Assembly (NCBI GenBank): GCA_020848075.1
Contig: JADLAV010000083.1
Coordinates: 1 to 62,111 of the forward strand
Direction of reading: 5' to 3'
Source: Burkholderiales bacterium
GTDB lineage: Bacteria; Pseudomonadota; Gammaproteobacteria; Burkholderiales; SG8-39
Length of the DNA stretch: 62,111 nucleotides
Shown here: piece by piece, positions 45,263 to 53,190 of the stretch
Numbering within the stretch: position 1 is the first letter of the stretch
How the letters are laid out: every line of letters starts with the position of its first letter
Notes under the pieces: generated by a model
What the model was told of the DNA's origin: nothing
Database searches by the model: none
The model's input: the letters and a program-made list of their open reading frames with translations, nothing else
Made by a program: the position numbers and the translations under genes

Positions 45263-45877
45263 TCAGTACATCATTGCCTGCACGTAGCTGACGGTGTTCT
45301 TGGGGCCGTCGATGCGTGCGGTGATCCGGTAGTAGGGCTGCGAGGTGCCGGTGAGTGCCTTCTCGCCGTAGGTCACGCCGCCCTTCGAGCCGCTCTTGCC
45401 GGGGTCGGCGAGCGTCACGCACTCCTGGTTGGGCGGTGCGGAGGGCAGCGTGATGGCGCCGGCGAGCGCGCACATGCGGTGAATCACGTAGCGGACCTTG
45501 TTGCCGGCGGCATCGGTGGCGAGCACGGGGTCGTGCCAGCTCGCGAGCGGCAGCGTGACCGGGTTGAAGGCCTTGTCCCAGGTCGCGTAATAGCCGCTCG
45601 CCGCATCGTTGTTCTCGAGGGTCACGGGGCCCTGCGCCGTGAGCCACGCCCGCGCCGCCTCGAGGCCGAGGTCACCGGCGATCGTGGCGTTCTGCCGGAA
45701 CGAGAGGTTGCCGGCGAGCAGCGTCGAGCCGCCGGAGGCGCGCATGACCGCGAGGCCGACCATCGTCATCGCCACCAGCACGATGAGCGCGATGAAGAGC
45801 ACCACCCCGCGTTGCGACCGGCGCGCGGCCGCGACGAGCGAAAGGCGTGCACGTGCCAGGGTGCGAGGCTGCCTCAT
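45263..45877 (-). CDS. pilX: Minor pilin assembly protein PilX
   Basis: A 204-residue minor pilin. The PilX N-terminal domain QRGVVLFIALIVLVAMTMVG (about 29-48), lacking the Glu5 common in other pilins, is the hydrophobic helix. A globular beta-rich region follows with a Cys pair (Cys in HRMCAL and NQECVTL). PilX is part of the priming complex with PilV, PilW and FimT. Its ATG overlaps the pilW stop (ATGA). It lies 43 bp before pilY1. Confidence 0.9.
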   Translation of the reverse strand: MRQPRTLARARLSLVAAARRSQRGVVLFIALIVLVAMTMVGLAVMRASGGSTLLAGNLSFRQNATIAGDLGLEAARAWLTAQGPVTLENNDAASGYYATWDKAFNPVTLPLASWHDPVLATDAAGNKVRYVIHRMCALAGAITLPSAPPNQECVTLADPGKSGSKGGVTYGEKALTGTSQPYYRITARIDGPKNTVSYVQAMMY

Positions 45878-47016
45878 GGCGCGGTCCCCCAGATCATGTT
45901 GCGGAGCGGAATGACGGTCTCGTAGACGCTGTAGCGGTAGCGCCGCCAGTTGTTGGGACTGGCCGGGCTCTCGGCACACCCGCCGAAGGAGTCGGCCGCG
46001 CCGTTCACGTCGGTCATGGCGAAGTTGGTGAGCACGAGGGCGCCGCTCGCACCGCTCGTCCACCGCGGGTTGGGGCTGCACGCGGTCTTGTCGTACTGCG
46101 CGCTCCGAGCGAGGAGCGCAACGCGGATCGCGCGCACGTTGCGCCAGTTGGCGCCGGCCGGGGTCGCGGTGGTCCACTCGCCGTCCTCGACGACGTTGTT
46201 GCCGTTCGCGTCCACGCCGTATTCGGCCTGCAGGTTGACGATCCCGTCGGACATCTCGACGACCGTGCCCGTGCCGAAGGTCGCGTCCGAGACGACCAGG
46301 CGGTTCGGCCCCTGCGGATCGGCGGCGGTCGTGATGCGCCAGACGTTGCGGCGCGGCGATGGGCCGAGGTTGTACGCAAAGCCCGCGGTGGCGGCAAACG
46401 CTGCACCGACGCCGCCCTGGTTGAAAGGATTCCCGCCCTGCGCATGGTCGATCTCGAGGGGGACGGCGACCGGCCGGCCGGTGATCTGCTGCAACATGCA
46501 CTGCGGCGCGGCGCCCTCGCCGACGAACACCACCTTGTCGCCGATCTCGAAGCCGGCGCGCCCGGCGCTGTCCATGGTCTTGCTCGTGGCGGTGGAGGCG
46601 GTGAACGTACGCGTGGCAACGAAGTAGGCGGAATTGCCGTACAGCACCCGAATCTGGTCCGGCGCGCCGCCGGCGCCCTGCACGATCTCGACCGGGTAGA
46701 GCCCGAAGTCGACGTTCGGGACGGGCGCGCTCGCGTTGTAGGCGTCCACCACGCACCCGATCTGCTGGTCGCCGGCGACGCTGAGGCCGTAGCCGCCGAG
46801 CTGCACGTCCTCCTGCATCGCGAAGAGGCCGATCGCGCCGGAGCTCTGGGCGTCGGCGCCTTGGGTGGTGTTGCGTTTCTGCGCCTCGGCCACCCCGAGC
46901 ACCTGGAACATGACGACGATGCCGATCATGCCGATCAGCACGCCGACCAGGATCTCGACGAGGCTCAAGCCGCGCTCGCGGCGGGCCGCGCGTTCGATGA
47001 TGCTGCGTGCGTGCAT
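45874..47016 (-). CDS. pilW: Minor pilin PilW
   Basis: A 380-residue prepilin-like protein. The leader cut site is RERG^LSLVEILVGVLIGMIG (Gly about 16, Glu at +5), followed by a membrane helix. The large C-terminal domain contains VLYGNSAYFVATRTFTA and two cysteine pairs. The start ATG 47016 (MHARSIIERAARRERG) gives a normal basic leader. It overlaps pilX and follows pilV by 13 bp. Confidence 0.92.
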   Translation of the reverse strand: MHARSIIERAARRERGLSLVEILVGVLIGMIGIVVMFQVLGVAEAQKRNTTQGADAQSSGAIGLFAMQEDVQLGGYGLSVAGDQQIGCVVDAYNASAPVPNVDFGLYPVEIVQGAGGAPDQIRVLYGNSAYFVATRTFTASTATSKTMDSAGRAGFEIGDKVVFVGEGAAPQCMLQQITGRPVAVPLEIDHAQGGNPFNQGGVGAAFAATAGFAYNLGPSPRRNVWRITTAADPQGPNRLVVSDATFGTGTVVEMSDGIVNLQAEYGVDANGNNVVEDGEWTTATPAGANWRNVRAIRVALLARSAQYDKTACSPNPRWTSGASGALVLTNFAMTDVNGAADSFGGCAESPASPNNWRRYRYSVYETVIPLRNMIWGTAP

Positions 47017-47029
47017 GGCTCGCCCCCGC

Positions 47030-47533
47030 CTAGTTGATGTAGCCGACCACGGTGTGGCGGTGCGGCGTGGTGTCGTTCGGCGCGCGCCAGCACACGGTGA
47101 CGATGACGCGGTTCGCGTTGCCGGTGTCCACCAGGACCTGCTGCATGGTCGCATCCGAGCCGGGCAGCAGCGGCTTCGCGCCCGCGTTGGCGGCGTCGTT
47201 GATCATGTCGGCCCAGGCGGTCACGACCGGGCTCGCCGCCGCGCCGCCGCTGAAATTGCACGTGTCCGGCGGGGTATCGGTCTGGTGCGCGAAGTTGAGG
47301 AGCGAGTTCGTCATCGCCACGGGGTTGGAGCGATCGGCGTTCACCCACATCTGCGAGAGGAGCCGGTTCGCGAGGTTCACCGCCTCGATGCGGTACTGGG
47401 CGTCGGCGAGCACGTTGATCGAGCGCGCCTGCATCGCGACGAGCGCGAGGATCCCGATCGAGAAGATCAGGATGCCGATCAGGGCCTCGAGCAGCATCAT
47501 GCCCGCCTGCGAGTGTCTGCGTGTCGGTTTCAT
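47030..47533 (-). CDS. pilV: Minor pilin PilV
   Basis: A 167-residue prepilin. Leader MKPTRRHSQAG^MMLLEALIG, with Glu5 and hydrophobic helix to about 38. The globular part has NRVIVTVCWRAPND, the usual PilV end strand. The first Met with a normal short leader is ATG 47533. It follows fimT by 10 bp. Confidence 0.9.
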   Translation of the reverse strand: MKPTRRHSQAGMMLLEALIGILIFSIGILALVAMQARSINVLADAQYRIEAVNLANRLLSQMWVNADRSNPVAMTNSLLNFAHQTDTPPDTCNFSGGAAASPVVTAWADMINDAANAGAKPLLPGSDATMQQVLVDTGNANRVIVTVCWRAPNDTTPHRHTVVGYIN

Positions 47534-47543
47534 CGCCGGCTCC

Positions 47544-48161
47544 TCAGCACGCGCGCGTGTCGGTCGCATCGGCGACCGCCGGGTCGCACATCCGGACCCG
47601 GCCGCCCGGCGTCACGACCACGCGCAGGCAGCGCATCGGCTCGTTCCCGCCGGCGGTCTTGCACGCGCCGCCGGCCGGGTTCGAGACGTCGAACGTCGCG
47701 TCCGCGGTGAGCTCCGCGCGCCCCATCGGATTGAAGGTGACCGTGCCGGCAGTGACGGCCGCCGGGGACGACGGCACCACCGCCGCGATCTGCACCTGGG
47801 TACCGGCGGCCTGGCTGCTGCCCTCGAACCCGGAGTGGCCCTGCACGAAGCTGAAGCCGGCGGCGCCGGCGTTGGTGCGCACCATCCAGTGCGGGCCGTT
47901 CGTGGTGACGGCCGGGCCGCCGGCGTTGTCCGCGATCGGATCGTCGCTGGTGAGCAGGAACTCGACCGGCTGGTTGCGCCGCAGCGCCTGGCTGCGGGCG
48001 AGCTGCAGCCCGTTCGTGATCGCCTCGGCCCCGGCGCGCAGCTTCGTGTTCTGCAGCATCTGGGTGAAGCTCGGCAGCGCCAGGGTGACGAGCACGCCGA
48101 GGAGAACGAGCCCCACCATGAGCTCGATGATGGTGAAGCCGCGGGGGCGCCGGATCAGCAT
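47544..48161 (-). CDS. fimT: Minor pilin FimT/GspH
   Basis: A 205-residue prepilin of the FimT/GspH type. The leader MLIRRPRG^FTIIELMVGLVLLG is followed by the pattern ALPSFTQMLQNTKLRAGAEAITNGLQLARSQALRRN, the FimT signature. In naturally competent bacteria FimT-like minor pilins bind DNA through a positively charged C-terminal tail; here the tail is VRMCDPAVADATDTRAC, which is not clearly basic. It overlaps pilE by 7 bp. Confidence 0.9.
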   Translation of the reverse strand: MLIRRPRGFTIIELMVGLVLLGVLVTLALPSFTQMLQNTKLRAGAEAITNGLQLARSQALRRNQPVEFLLTSDDPIADNAGGPAVTTNGPHWMVRTNAGAAGFSFVQGHSGFEGSSQAAGTQVQIAAVVPSSPAAVTAGTVTFNPMGRAELTADATFDVSNPAGGACKTAGGNEPMRCLRVVVTPGGRVRMCDPAVADATDTRAC

Positions 48162-48604
48162 ACGCCGCCCTTCTTCGTGATCCAGCAGCTGGCCGGCATC
48201 GCCGAAGCGGCCCAGCCGGTCGGCGCCGCGGTCGTCTGCCGGGTGTTCTGCTGGTCGATCGTGTAGGTGAAGCCCGTCATCCCCTCGCTCGCGGCGCCGG
48301 TGGCGGTCACCGTGTAGGTCGAGCTGCCGAGGTTGCTGCAGGCGTAGGTGAAGTGCTTCTTGCCCGCGCTCAGCACCGCGGCGTCGCAGGGCAGGTTCGC
48401 CGCGTCCGCGCCCACGTAGGTGCGGTTGTCGAGAAAGTACTGCTCCAGCTTGTTCCGGACGTTCGCCAGGGAGGACGTCGCCTCGGCGATCTTGCCGCGC
48501 TTGACATAGTCCGAGTAGCTCGGCAGGCCGATCATCGCGAGGATGCCGATGACCGCGACCACGATCATCAGTTCGAGCAGGGTGAATCCGCGTTGGGCGC
48601 TCAT
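48155..48604 (-). CDS. pilE: Type IV pilin PilE
   Basis: A 149-residue type IVa pilin-like protein. The leader MSAQRG^FTLLELMIVVAVIGILA is a near-consensus prepilin site (Glu5). The C-terminus has a possible disulfide loop between Cys near SCWITKKGGVC. As first gene of the minor pilin operon it is a PilE-type minor pilin, though a major pilin role cannot be ruled out from sequence. A GGGAGA Shine-Dalgarno precedes the ATG. Confidence 0.9.
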   Translation of the reverse strand: MSAQRGFTLLELMIVVAVIGILAMIGLPSYSDYVKRGKIAEATSSLANVRNKLEQYFLDNRTYVGADAANLPCDAAVLSAGKKHFTYACSNLGSSTYTVTATGAASEGMTGFTYTIDQQNTRQTTAAPTGWAASAMPASCWITKKGGVC

Positions 48605-48875
48605 CGTGATCTCCCTCAAAGGACGCTTGCATCATAGGGTTGGCTCGGCAAAGCGCCAGCGCGGCCCGATGGCCGGCCGCTCGCGGGGAACGAGCGGCGC
48701 GCGCACTCGCAGGAAGCGGAACTATTTCACGCGTGGCCGGGTGGCGGCCTGGGCCGCCGAGCGAGGTTGCCGTTCCCGGAAGTGCCGCGCAAGAGGGCAC
48801 GGGTTCGCGTCCGTCCGGCGTCTCCGGGACGGAGCGGCGCAGCGCGCGGCGCGGAAACGCTGTCAAAGGGTGGTG
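48605..48875. other. Gene-free region between pilE and the Fur-family gene
   Basis: The stretch between the divergent starts is 308 bp. Apart from a TATGAT-like -10 for pilE on the minus strand near 48632 and the promoter described at 48876, I see nothing in it. Confidence 0.5.
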
Positions 48876-48910
48876 TTAGACAAAGTCCAATTGGTGCATT
48901 ATCATTAATG
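48876..48910 (+). promoter_or_regulatory. Promoter and palindromic operator of the Fur-family gene
   Basis: TTAGAC (48876-48881), 18-bp spacer and TATCAT (48900-48905) form a sigma-70 promoter. Over the -10 lies the inverted repeat CATTA-TCAT-TAATG (48897-48910), immediately before the start codon. This AT-rich palindrome resembles Fur-family sites and suggests autoregulation. Confidence 0.55.
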
Positions 48911-48912
48911 TC

Positions 48913-49362
48913 ATGGGATTTCAGCCGATTACCCGGAGCCGGCCGACTCGCGCCCCGATCACGCGGGAGCAGATCGCCGGGCGCCTGCGCGCGCACGGCA
49001 TCGCGCCGACGCACCAGCGCATCGAGATCGCACACGCTCTCTTCGATCGGGGCGAGCACCTCTCGGCCGATCAGATCCTTGCGCTGGTCAACGCACGGCA
49101 CGCCGAGGCGTCGAAGGCCACCGTGTACAACACGCTGCGGCTCTTCCTGGAGCACAAGCTGATCCGGGAGCTCGTCGTGGATCCGGCGAAGGTGTTCTAC
49201 GACCCCAACACCGCGCCCCACCATCACTTCTACGACGTCGTCACGGGCGAGCTCACGGACATTCCGGTCGATGCGGTCCGCATCGAGGGACTGCCGCCGC
49301 TGCCGCCGGGCACGGTCACCGACGGCGTCGACGTCATCATCCGCACGCGGCCGCAGGCATAG
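48913..49362 (+). CDS. Fur-family transcriptional regulator, Irr-like
   Basis: A 149-residue Fur superfamily protein. The N-terminal winged helix includes TREQIAGRLRAHGI and APTHQRIEIAHAL, with SKATVYNTLRLFLEHKLI as the recognition region. The dimer/metal region has PHHHFYDVVTGELTDI, a triple-His segment that resembles the haem-binding part of Irr. The haem regulatory motif GCPWHD of rhizobial Irr is missing. It probably responds to iron, haem or peroxide; which one cannot be decided. Downstream is tRNA-Thr, so it is a single-gene unit. Confidence 0.88.
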   Translation: MGFQPITRSRPTRAPITREQIAGRLRAHGIAPTHQRIEIAHALFDRGEHLSADQILALVNARHAEASKATVYNTLRLFLEHKLIRELVVDPAKVFYDPNTAPHHHFYDVVTGELTDIPVDAVRIEGLPPLPPGTVTDGVDVIIRTRPQA

Positions 49363-49382
49363 GGCAGCGGCCACGGGCGCGC

Positions 49383-49391
49383 TGCTATAAT
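49383..49391 (+). promoter_or_regulatory. Extended -10 promoter of tRNA-Thr
   Basis: TGCTATAAT, 59 bp before the mature tRNA 5' end. It is the best match in the window to TGNTATAAT. Confidence 0.6.
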
Positions 49392-49449
49392 CGCCGCCGC
49401 GCGCCCGCGTCAGGCACCCCGCGGCGCACGCGCGCCTCACACCGGCGCC

Positions 49450-49525
<76 letters not shown>

Positions 49526-49635
49526 GGACTCCCATCTGCCCCCGCGGCGACCGTGATCGCGGGCACGGCCCGCCCGAAGGGCGGGTTGCGCATTATGCAT
49601 CTGGCATGCATACAATTCGCGCCTGGGGGAGACCG

Positions 49636-51165
49636 ATGCTCAAGATCTTCGGCGGCGCCAGGTCCGATCACCCGATGGCCGATCTCAGGGAGGCGGAGCG
49701 CCTGCTGCGCGAGCTCCCGGCCGGCGACGCCGTGCGCGCGCTCGACGAGATCAACCACTGGTTCGAGTCGGTGCGGACCGAGCAGCAGTTCAGGGCCGAC
49801 CATCGGGTCGCGCTTGCCCTGATGCTCGACGAGGCGGCGCAAGCGCCCGCGCGCAAGCTCGCCCGCGAGTACCTCTCCACGCCGCGGCTTTCCAAGCAGC
49901 AGGAGAACCGGCTCTGGACCGCGCTGCACGGATTCGCGCGCAATGCGACCCTGGCGTTCGTCGGGGCGCTGGAGGGGTTCGTCACCGGCGCCAAGGGCGC
50001 GGACGAGTTGAAGGGCCAGCTGCCGGGCATCACGGTGCGGGCGCTGCGCGCGCTCGCCGCGCAGATGAAATGGCTGCACGTGCGCTACGGCCCGGTGGAT
50101 CCGCAGCTCTGGCGCATGGCCGTGGGCAGCTACTCGCTCGCCGAGAGCCGGCGCTACGCGAGAAGCAGTGTCGCGATGTATCCGGGCGTCCCCGGCGAGT
50201 CGACCCCGGAGCAGGAGTTCCTGCGCGTGGTGATGCTGTCGGCCTCGTCGCCGGACAGCCTGCTGCCGCTCGAGATCGAGCTCTGCGAGCGCCTGATCGG
50301 GCACTTCGCGCCACGATTCCTGCTGACGAGCGAGCCGCGCGGCGACACGCCATACTGGATCGACCTCGCGGCGAGCGCTCCGCCGCTGCGCCACGCGCGG
50401 CCGCCGCCCGAGGTGAAATCGCTGCGCTATTTCGGCGCGGGCGAGGCCTTGTCCGAGATCGACGCTCTCGATCGCGCGATCCAGGCGACGCACGAGGTGC
50501 CCGCGAGCGTGAACCTGAGCGGCGCCTATCCGGCCGAGCAGGTGCTGCGCGTGCTCGAGCACCTGGCTGCGCACTGGTCGCCCGCGCCGCTCGAGCGCAA
50601 GCACCCGCGGCATCGCGTGAAGTCACGGCTCACCGTCGCCTGGGGCTTCGACGGCGTGCTCGACGCGCTGTCGCCGGGCGCCTCGCTCTCCTTCGACGCC
50701 TCGCACCTCGAGAGCTGGATCGCCGAGAACGTGAGCGCCGGCGGCATGGGCGCGCTCGTGCAGCAGGTGAAGGGCGATTGGCTGCGCGTCGGCGCGTTGC
50801 TCGCGCTGCAGCCCGAGGGTGGCGAGAACTGGCTGCTCGGCGTCGTGCGTCGGATCACGCGCACCCGCACCGGCGATGCGCAGGTCGGGATCCAGACGCT
50901 CGCGCGCCAGCCGAGCCCCGTCGCCCTGCAGGTGCAGGCCGGCGACACGGTTTCCCTCGACACCGAGCCCGGGATTCTGCTCGCGCATGCGCCCAGCGCT
51001 CAGGAGACCGACGTGATGGTGCGCCCGGGTGTTCACGTCGCCGGACACAATCTCCTCTTCGAGCGGGGCGGGCGGACCATGGTCCTCGTCCCGGCCGGGG
51101 TCGAGGAGCGTGGCGTCGATTACGAGCGCGTCCGCTGCCGCCAGCTCGCGCGCGAGCCGGGTTGA
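49636..51165 (+). CDS. PilZ-like domain protein, paralogue 1
   Basis: A 509-residue cytoplasmic protein without signal or membrane helix. About the first 300 residues are helical (RALAAQMKWLHVRYGPVDPQ is the best conserved segment). From about 315 comes a beta domain with the two c-di-GMP contact patterns of PilZ: R-x-x-x-R in ERKHPRHRVK (Arg321, Arg325) and N-x-S-x-x-G in ENVSAGGMG (365-370). It is the same length as, and clearly homologous to, the gene at 51553. I infer c-di-GMP binding; the N-terminal half is unknown. ATG 49636 has a GGGGAGA Shine-Dalgarno. Confidence 0.75.
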   Translation: MLKIFGGARSDHPMADLREAERLLRELPAGDAVRALDEINHWFESVRTEQQFRADHRVALALMLDEAAQAPARKLAREYLSTPRLSKQQENRLWTALHGFARNATLAFVGALEGFVTGAKGADELKGQLPGITVRALRALAAQMKWLHVRYGPVDPQLWRMAVGSYSLAESRRYARSSVAMYPGVPGESTPEQEFLRVVMLSASSPDSLLPLEIELCERLIGHFAPRFLLTSEPRGDTPYWIDLAASAPPLRHARPPPEVKSLRYFGAGEALSEIDALDRAIQATHEVPASVNLSGAYPAEQVLRVLEHLAAHWSPAPLERKHPRHRVKSRLTVAWGFDGVLDALSPGASLSFDASHLESWIAENVSAGGMGALVQQVKGDWLRVGALLALQPEGGENWLLGVVRRITRTRTGDAQVGIQTLARQPSPVALQVQAGDTVSLDTEPGILLAHAPSAQETDVMVRPGVHVAGHNLLFERGGRTMVLVPAGVEERGVDYERVRCRQLAREPG

Positions 51166-51177
51166 ACGATCCGGGGC

Positions 51178-51297
51178 CCGTCCGTGCTTCGTCAGGGTCG
51201 GTCCGAGCTGCGTCGGGGTCCGTCTGGGCTGCGTCGGTGTCTATCCGGGCCGCGCCGGTGTCTATCCGGGCCGCGCCGGTGTCTATCCGGGCCGCGA
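51178..51297 (+). repeat. 21-bp tandem repeat (minisatellite)
   Basis: Three near-perfect units of CGGTGTCTATCCGGGCCGCGC (51235-51297) are preceded by about three diverged units. It lies in the 387-bp gap between the two PilZ-like paralogues and just downstream of the first stop codon. Confidence 0.9.
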
Positions 51298-51346
51298 TTC
51301 TGTAAAAGATTGTTACATTACCCGCGTCGGCGAAGCTCTGATCAAG

Positions 51347-51419
51347 TCATCCCCTCGGAAGCGGGGATCCAGCAAACCGTTGATTGCGCATGATCGGGGG
51401 GCCCGCTTCCGCGGGGATG
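51347..51419. repeat. dRS3-like inverted repeat element
   Basis: It starts with TCATCCCC-TCGGAAGC-GGGGATCCAGC and ends with GCTTCCGC-GGGGATG, so the ends are inverted copies of an ATCCCC-N8-GGGGAT unit. This resembles the neisserial dRS3 unit (ATTCCC-N8-GGGAAT). A related element is at 57096. No gene lies in 51166-51552. Confidence 0.7.
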
Positions 51420-51552
51420 GCGACCTTCTGCAGAGCTACCCAAGCCGCGCGCCGCCCGCCGGCGACCCGCCGGACGCGCCCCTCGCACGGTAGACTTTCG
51501 GGTCATGGCGGGTGCCGCTGAGGCGGCACCCGAAGGGTCGGAAGGAGAATCC

Positions 51553-53082
51553 ATGCTGAAGGTTTTTGGCCGCGGCGCGGCCGCGCATCCGCTCGCAGAC
51601 GAAAAGGAGCGCAATCGGGTCCTGCGCGAGGTGGGCAGCCTCGAATCGCATCGCGCACTCGGTGAGCTCGTCCGCTGGCTTCGGTCGACCGCGGGCGACG
51701 CCACTCTGCGCCCCGAGCAGAAGGCCGGCATCGTGCGAGCGCTCGAGTCGGCCGGTTGCGTGCCGATGCGCATGCTCGCGCGCGAATACCTCGCCGCACC
51801 GCGGCTCGGCAAGGCGCAGGAGGAGCACCTGTGGGGGAGCATTCAAGGCTTCTGCGCGGCGGCCGCGCACGGCTACCTGCGCTGCGCTGCGGCCATTGCG
51901 GCTGACGCGCGCACCGCTGCACGGGAGCGGAACCGGATCGTGCCACTCGCGGTGCATGCGCTCCGTGCGCTCGGCACGCAGCTCAAATGGGAGCACATGC
52001 GCTACGGCCCGGTCGACCCCGGCATCTGGGCCGAGATCAGCCGGCTGTACGCGCGTCTCGAGGACGCCCAGATCGCGGAGGTCGCCGTGCGCGAGTTTCC
52101 CGGTTCGCCGTCCCGCACCACCGCCCAACAGGAGCTCGTCCGCATCGCGATGTTCAGCGTCTGCTCGCCCGGCAGCCTGCTGCCCGCGCAGATCGAGGTC
52201 GCGGACCGTCTGGCGGCACGCTTCGCCCGCTGGTTCCGGATCGCGCCTCATCCTGCCGCCACGTTGCCCTACCGGATCGATCTCGACCAGGGCGCGCCGC
52301 CGGCGCGCTACCTCGGCGAGGCGGACGCGGGGCCTGCCGTGCGCTTCTTCGGCGCCGACGCCGGGCACGATCGGCTGCTCGCGCTGCGCGAGGAGGTCGT
52401 GTCGCTTGGCGAGGCGCCGCAGGACATCTCGCCGGGCGTGCCCGCGTCCGCCGACGCCGTCCTGGAGGTGATCGACCACCTCGCGCACTACTGGGCACCG
52501 CGCCTCGCGAACCGCAAGCATCCACGCCACGGCATCAAGTCCCGCCTGACCGTCGCCTGGGGGTTCGAGGGGGCCGTCGACGTGCTGGATCCGCTCGCAT
52601 CGCTCTCGTTCGAGAAGAGCACCATGGAGAGCTGGATCGTGGAGAACGCGAGCGCAGGTGGGGTCGGCGCCCTTGTGCCGTCGATCCCGGGCGAGTGGCT
52701 CCGCGTGGGCTGTCTCGTCGCCATGCAGCCCGAGGGCGGCAAGAATTGGCTGCTCGGCACGGTGAAGCGGCTCACGCGAATGGACGAGTCGAGCGCGCAC
52801 GTCGGCATCCAGACGCTCGCGCGATCGCCGACGGCGGTGGAGTTCCGCGTGCAGGCCGGCAACGCGACCGCGCTGCGGCCGGAGACCGGCGTGCTGCTCG
52901 ATCCCGGCTACACCGAGGCCGAGGTTCCGGTGCTCCTGCGGGCGCGCACGGCCGAACCCGGGCGCACGCTCGTGCTCGAGCGCGACGGCCGGCGCACCCA
53001 GCTCATCCCGATAGCGGTGACCGCGCGCGGGCCGGACTACGAGGTCGTCCGCTGCCGGCAGCTCGTGCGCAGCGAGAGCTAG
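51553..53082 (+). CDS. PilZ-like domain protein, paralogue 2
   Basis: A 509-residue paralogue of the gene at 49636; the two share MLKxFG at the start, LKWEHMRYGPVDPG / MKWLHVRYGPVDPQ in the middle, and a C-terminal beta domain. The PilZ-type patterns are kept: RKHPRHGIKSRL and ENASAGGVGALV (N-x-S-x-x-G). Conservation of both patterns after divergence of the N-terminal half suggests a retained ligand site. An AAGGAG Shine-Dalgarno precedes ATG 51553. A terminator follows 15 bp after the stop. Confidence 0.75.
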   Translation: MLKVFGRGAAAHPLADEKERNRVLREVGSLESHRALGELVRWLRSTAGDATLRPEQKAGIVRALESAGCVPMRMLAREYLAAPRLGKAQEEHLWGSIQGFCAAAAHGYLRCAAAIAADARTAARERNRIVPLAVHALRALGTQLKWEHMRYGPVDPGIWAEISRLYARLEDAQIAEVAVREFPGSPSRTTAQQELVRIAMFSVCSPGSLLPAQIEVADRLAARFARWFRIAPHPAATLPYRIDLDQGAPPARYLGEADAGPAVRFFGADAGHDRLLALREEVVSLGEAPQDISPGVPASADAVLEVIDHLAHYWAPRLANRKHPRHGIKSRLTVAWGFEGAVDVLDPLASLSFEKSTMESWIVENASAGGVGALVPSIPGEWLRVGCLVAMQPEGGKNWLLGTVKRLTRMDESSAHVGIQTLARSPTAVEFRVQAGNATALRPETGVLLDPGYTEAEVPVLLRARTAEPGRTLVLERDGRRTQLIPIAVTARGPDYEVVRCRQLVRSES

Positions 53083-53096
53083 AAAACGTGCAACTT

Positions 53097-53125
53097 CCCC
53101 TCCTCGGAGAGGAGGGGTTTTTTTT
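53097..53125 (+). terminator. Rho-independent terminator formed by a repeat hairpin
   Basis: CCCCTCCTC-GGA-GAGGAGGGG (53097-53117) followed by eight T. The stem is the second hairpin of the paired-hairpin repeat family. It lies 15 bp after the stop of PilZ-like paralogue 2. Confidence 0.93.
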
Positions 53126-53126
53126 C

Positions 53127-53176
53127 ATCCCCTCCTTTTCAAGGAGGGGTGCCGGGCGCAGCCCGGCGGGGTGGTT
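53127..53176 (-). repeat. Paired-hairpin module, reverse orientation
   Basis: Read on the minus strand it is CCACCCC, stem GCCGGGC/GCCCGGC (loop TGC), then ACCCCTCCTT-GAAA-AGGAGGGGA. This stem sequence is seen nowhere else in the window. It joins the terminator hairpin at 53097. Confidence 0.85.
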
Positions 53177-53190
53177 GGCGCGCTCGCCCC

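Noticed and set aside
48605-48700. Sigma-54 promoter for pilE (as for pilA in Pseudomonas)
   Set aside because: Minus-strand CTGGCGCTTTGCC looks similar, but GG and GC are 6 bp apart, not 10.
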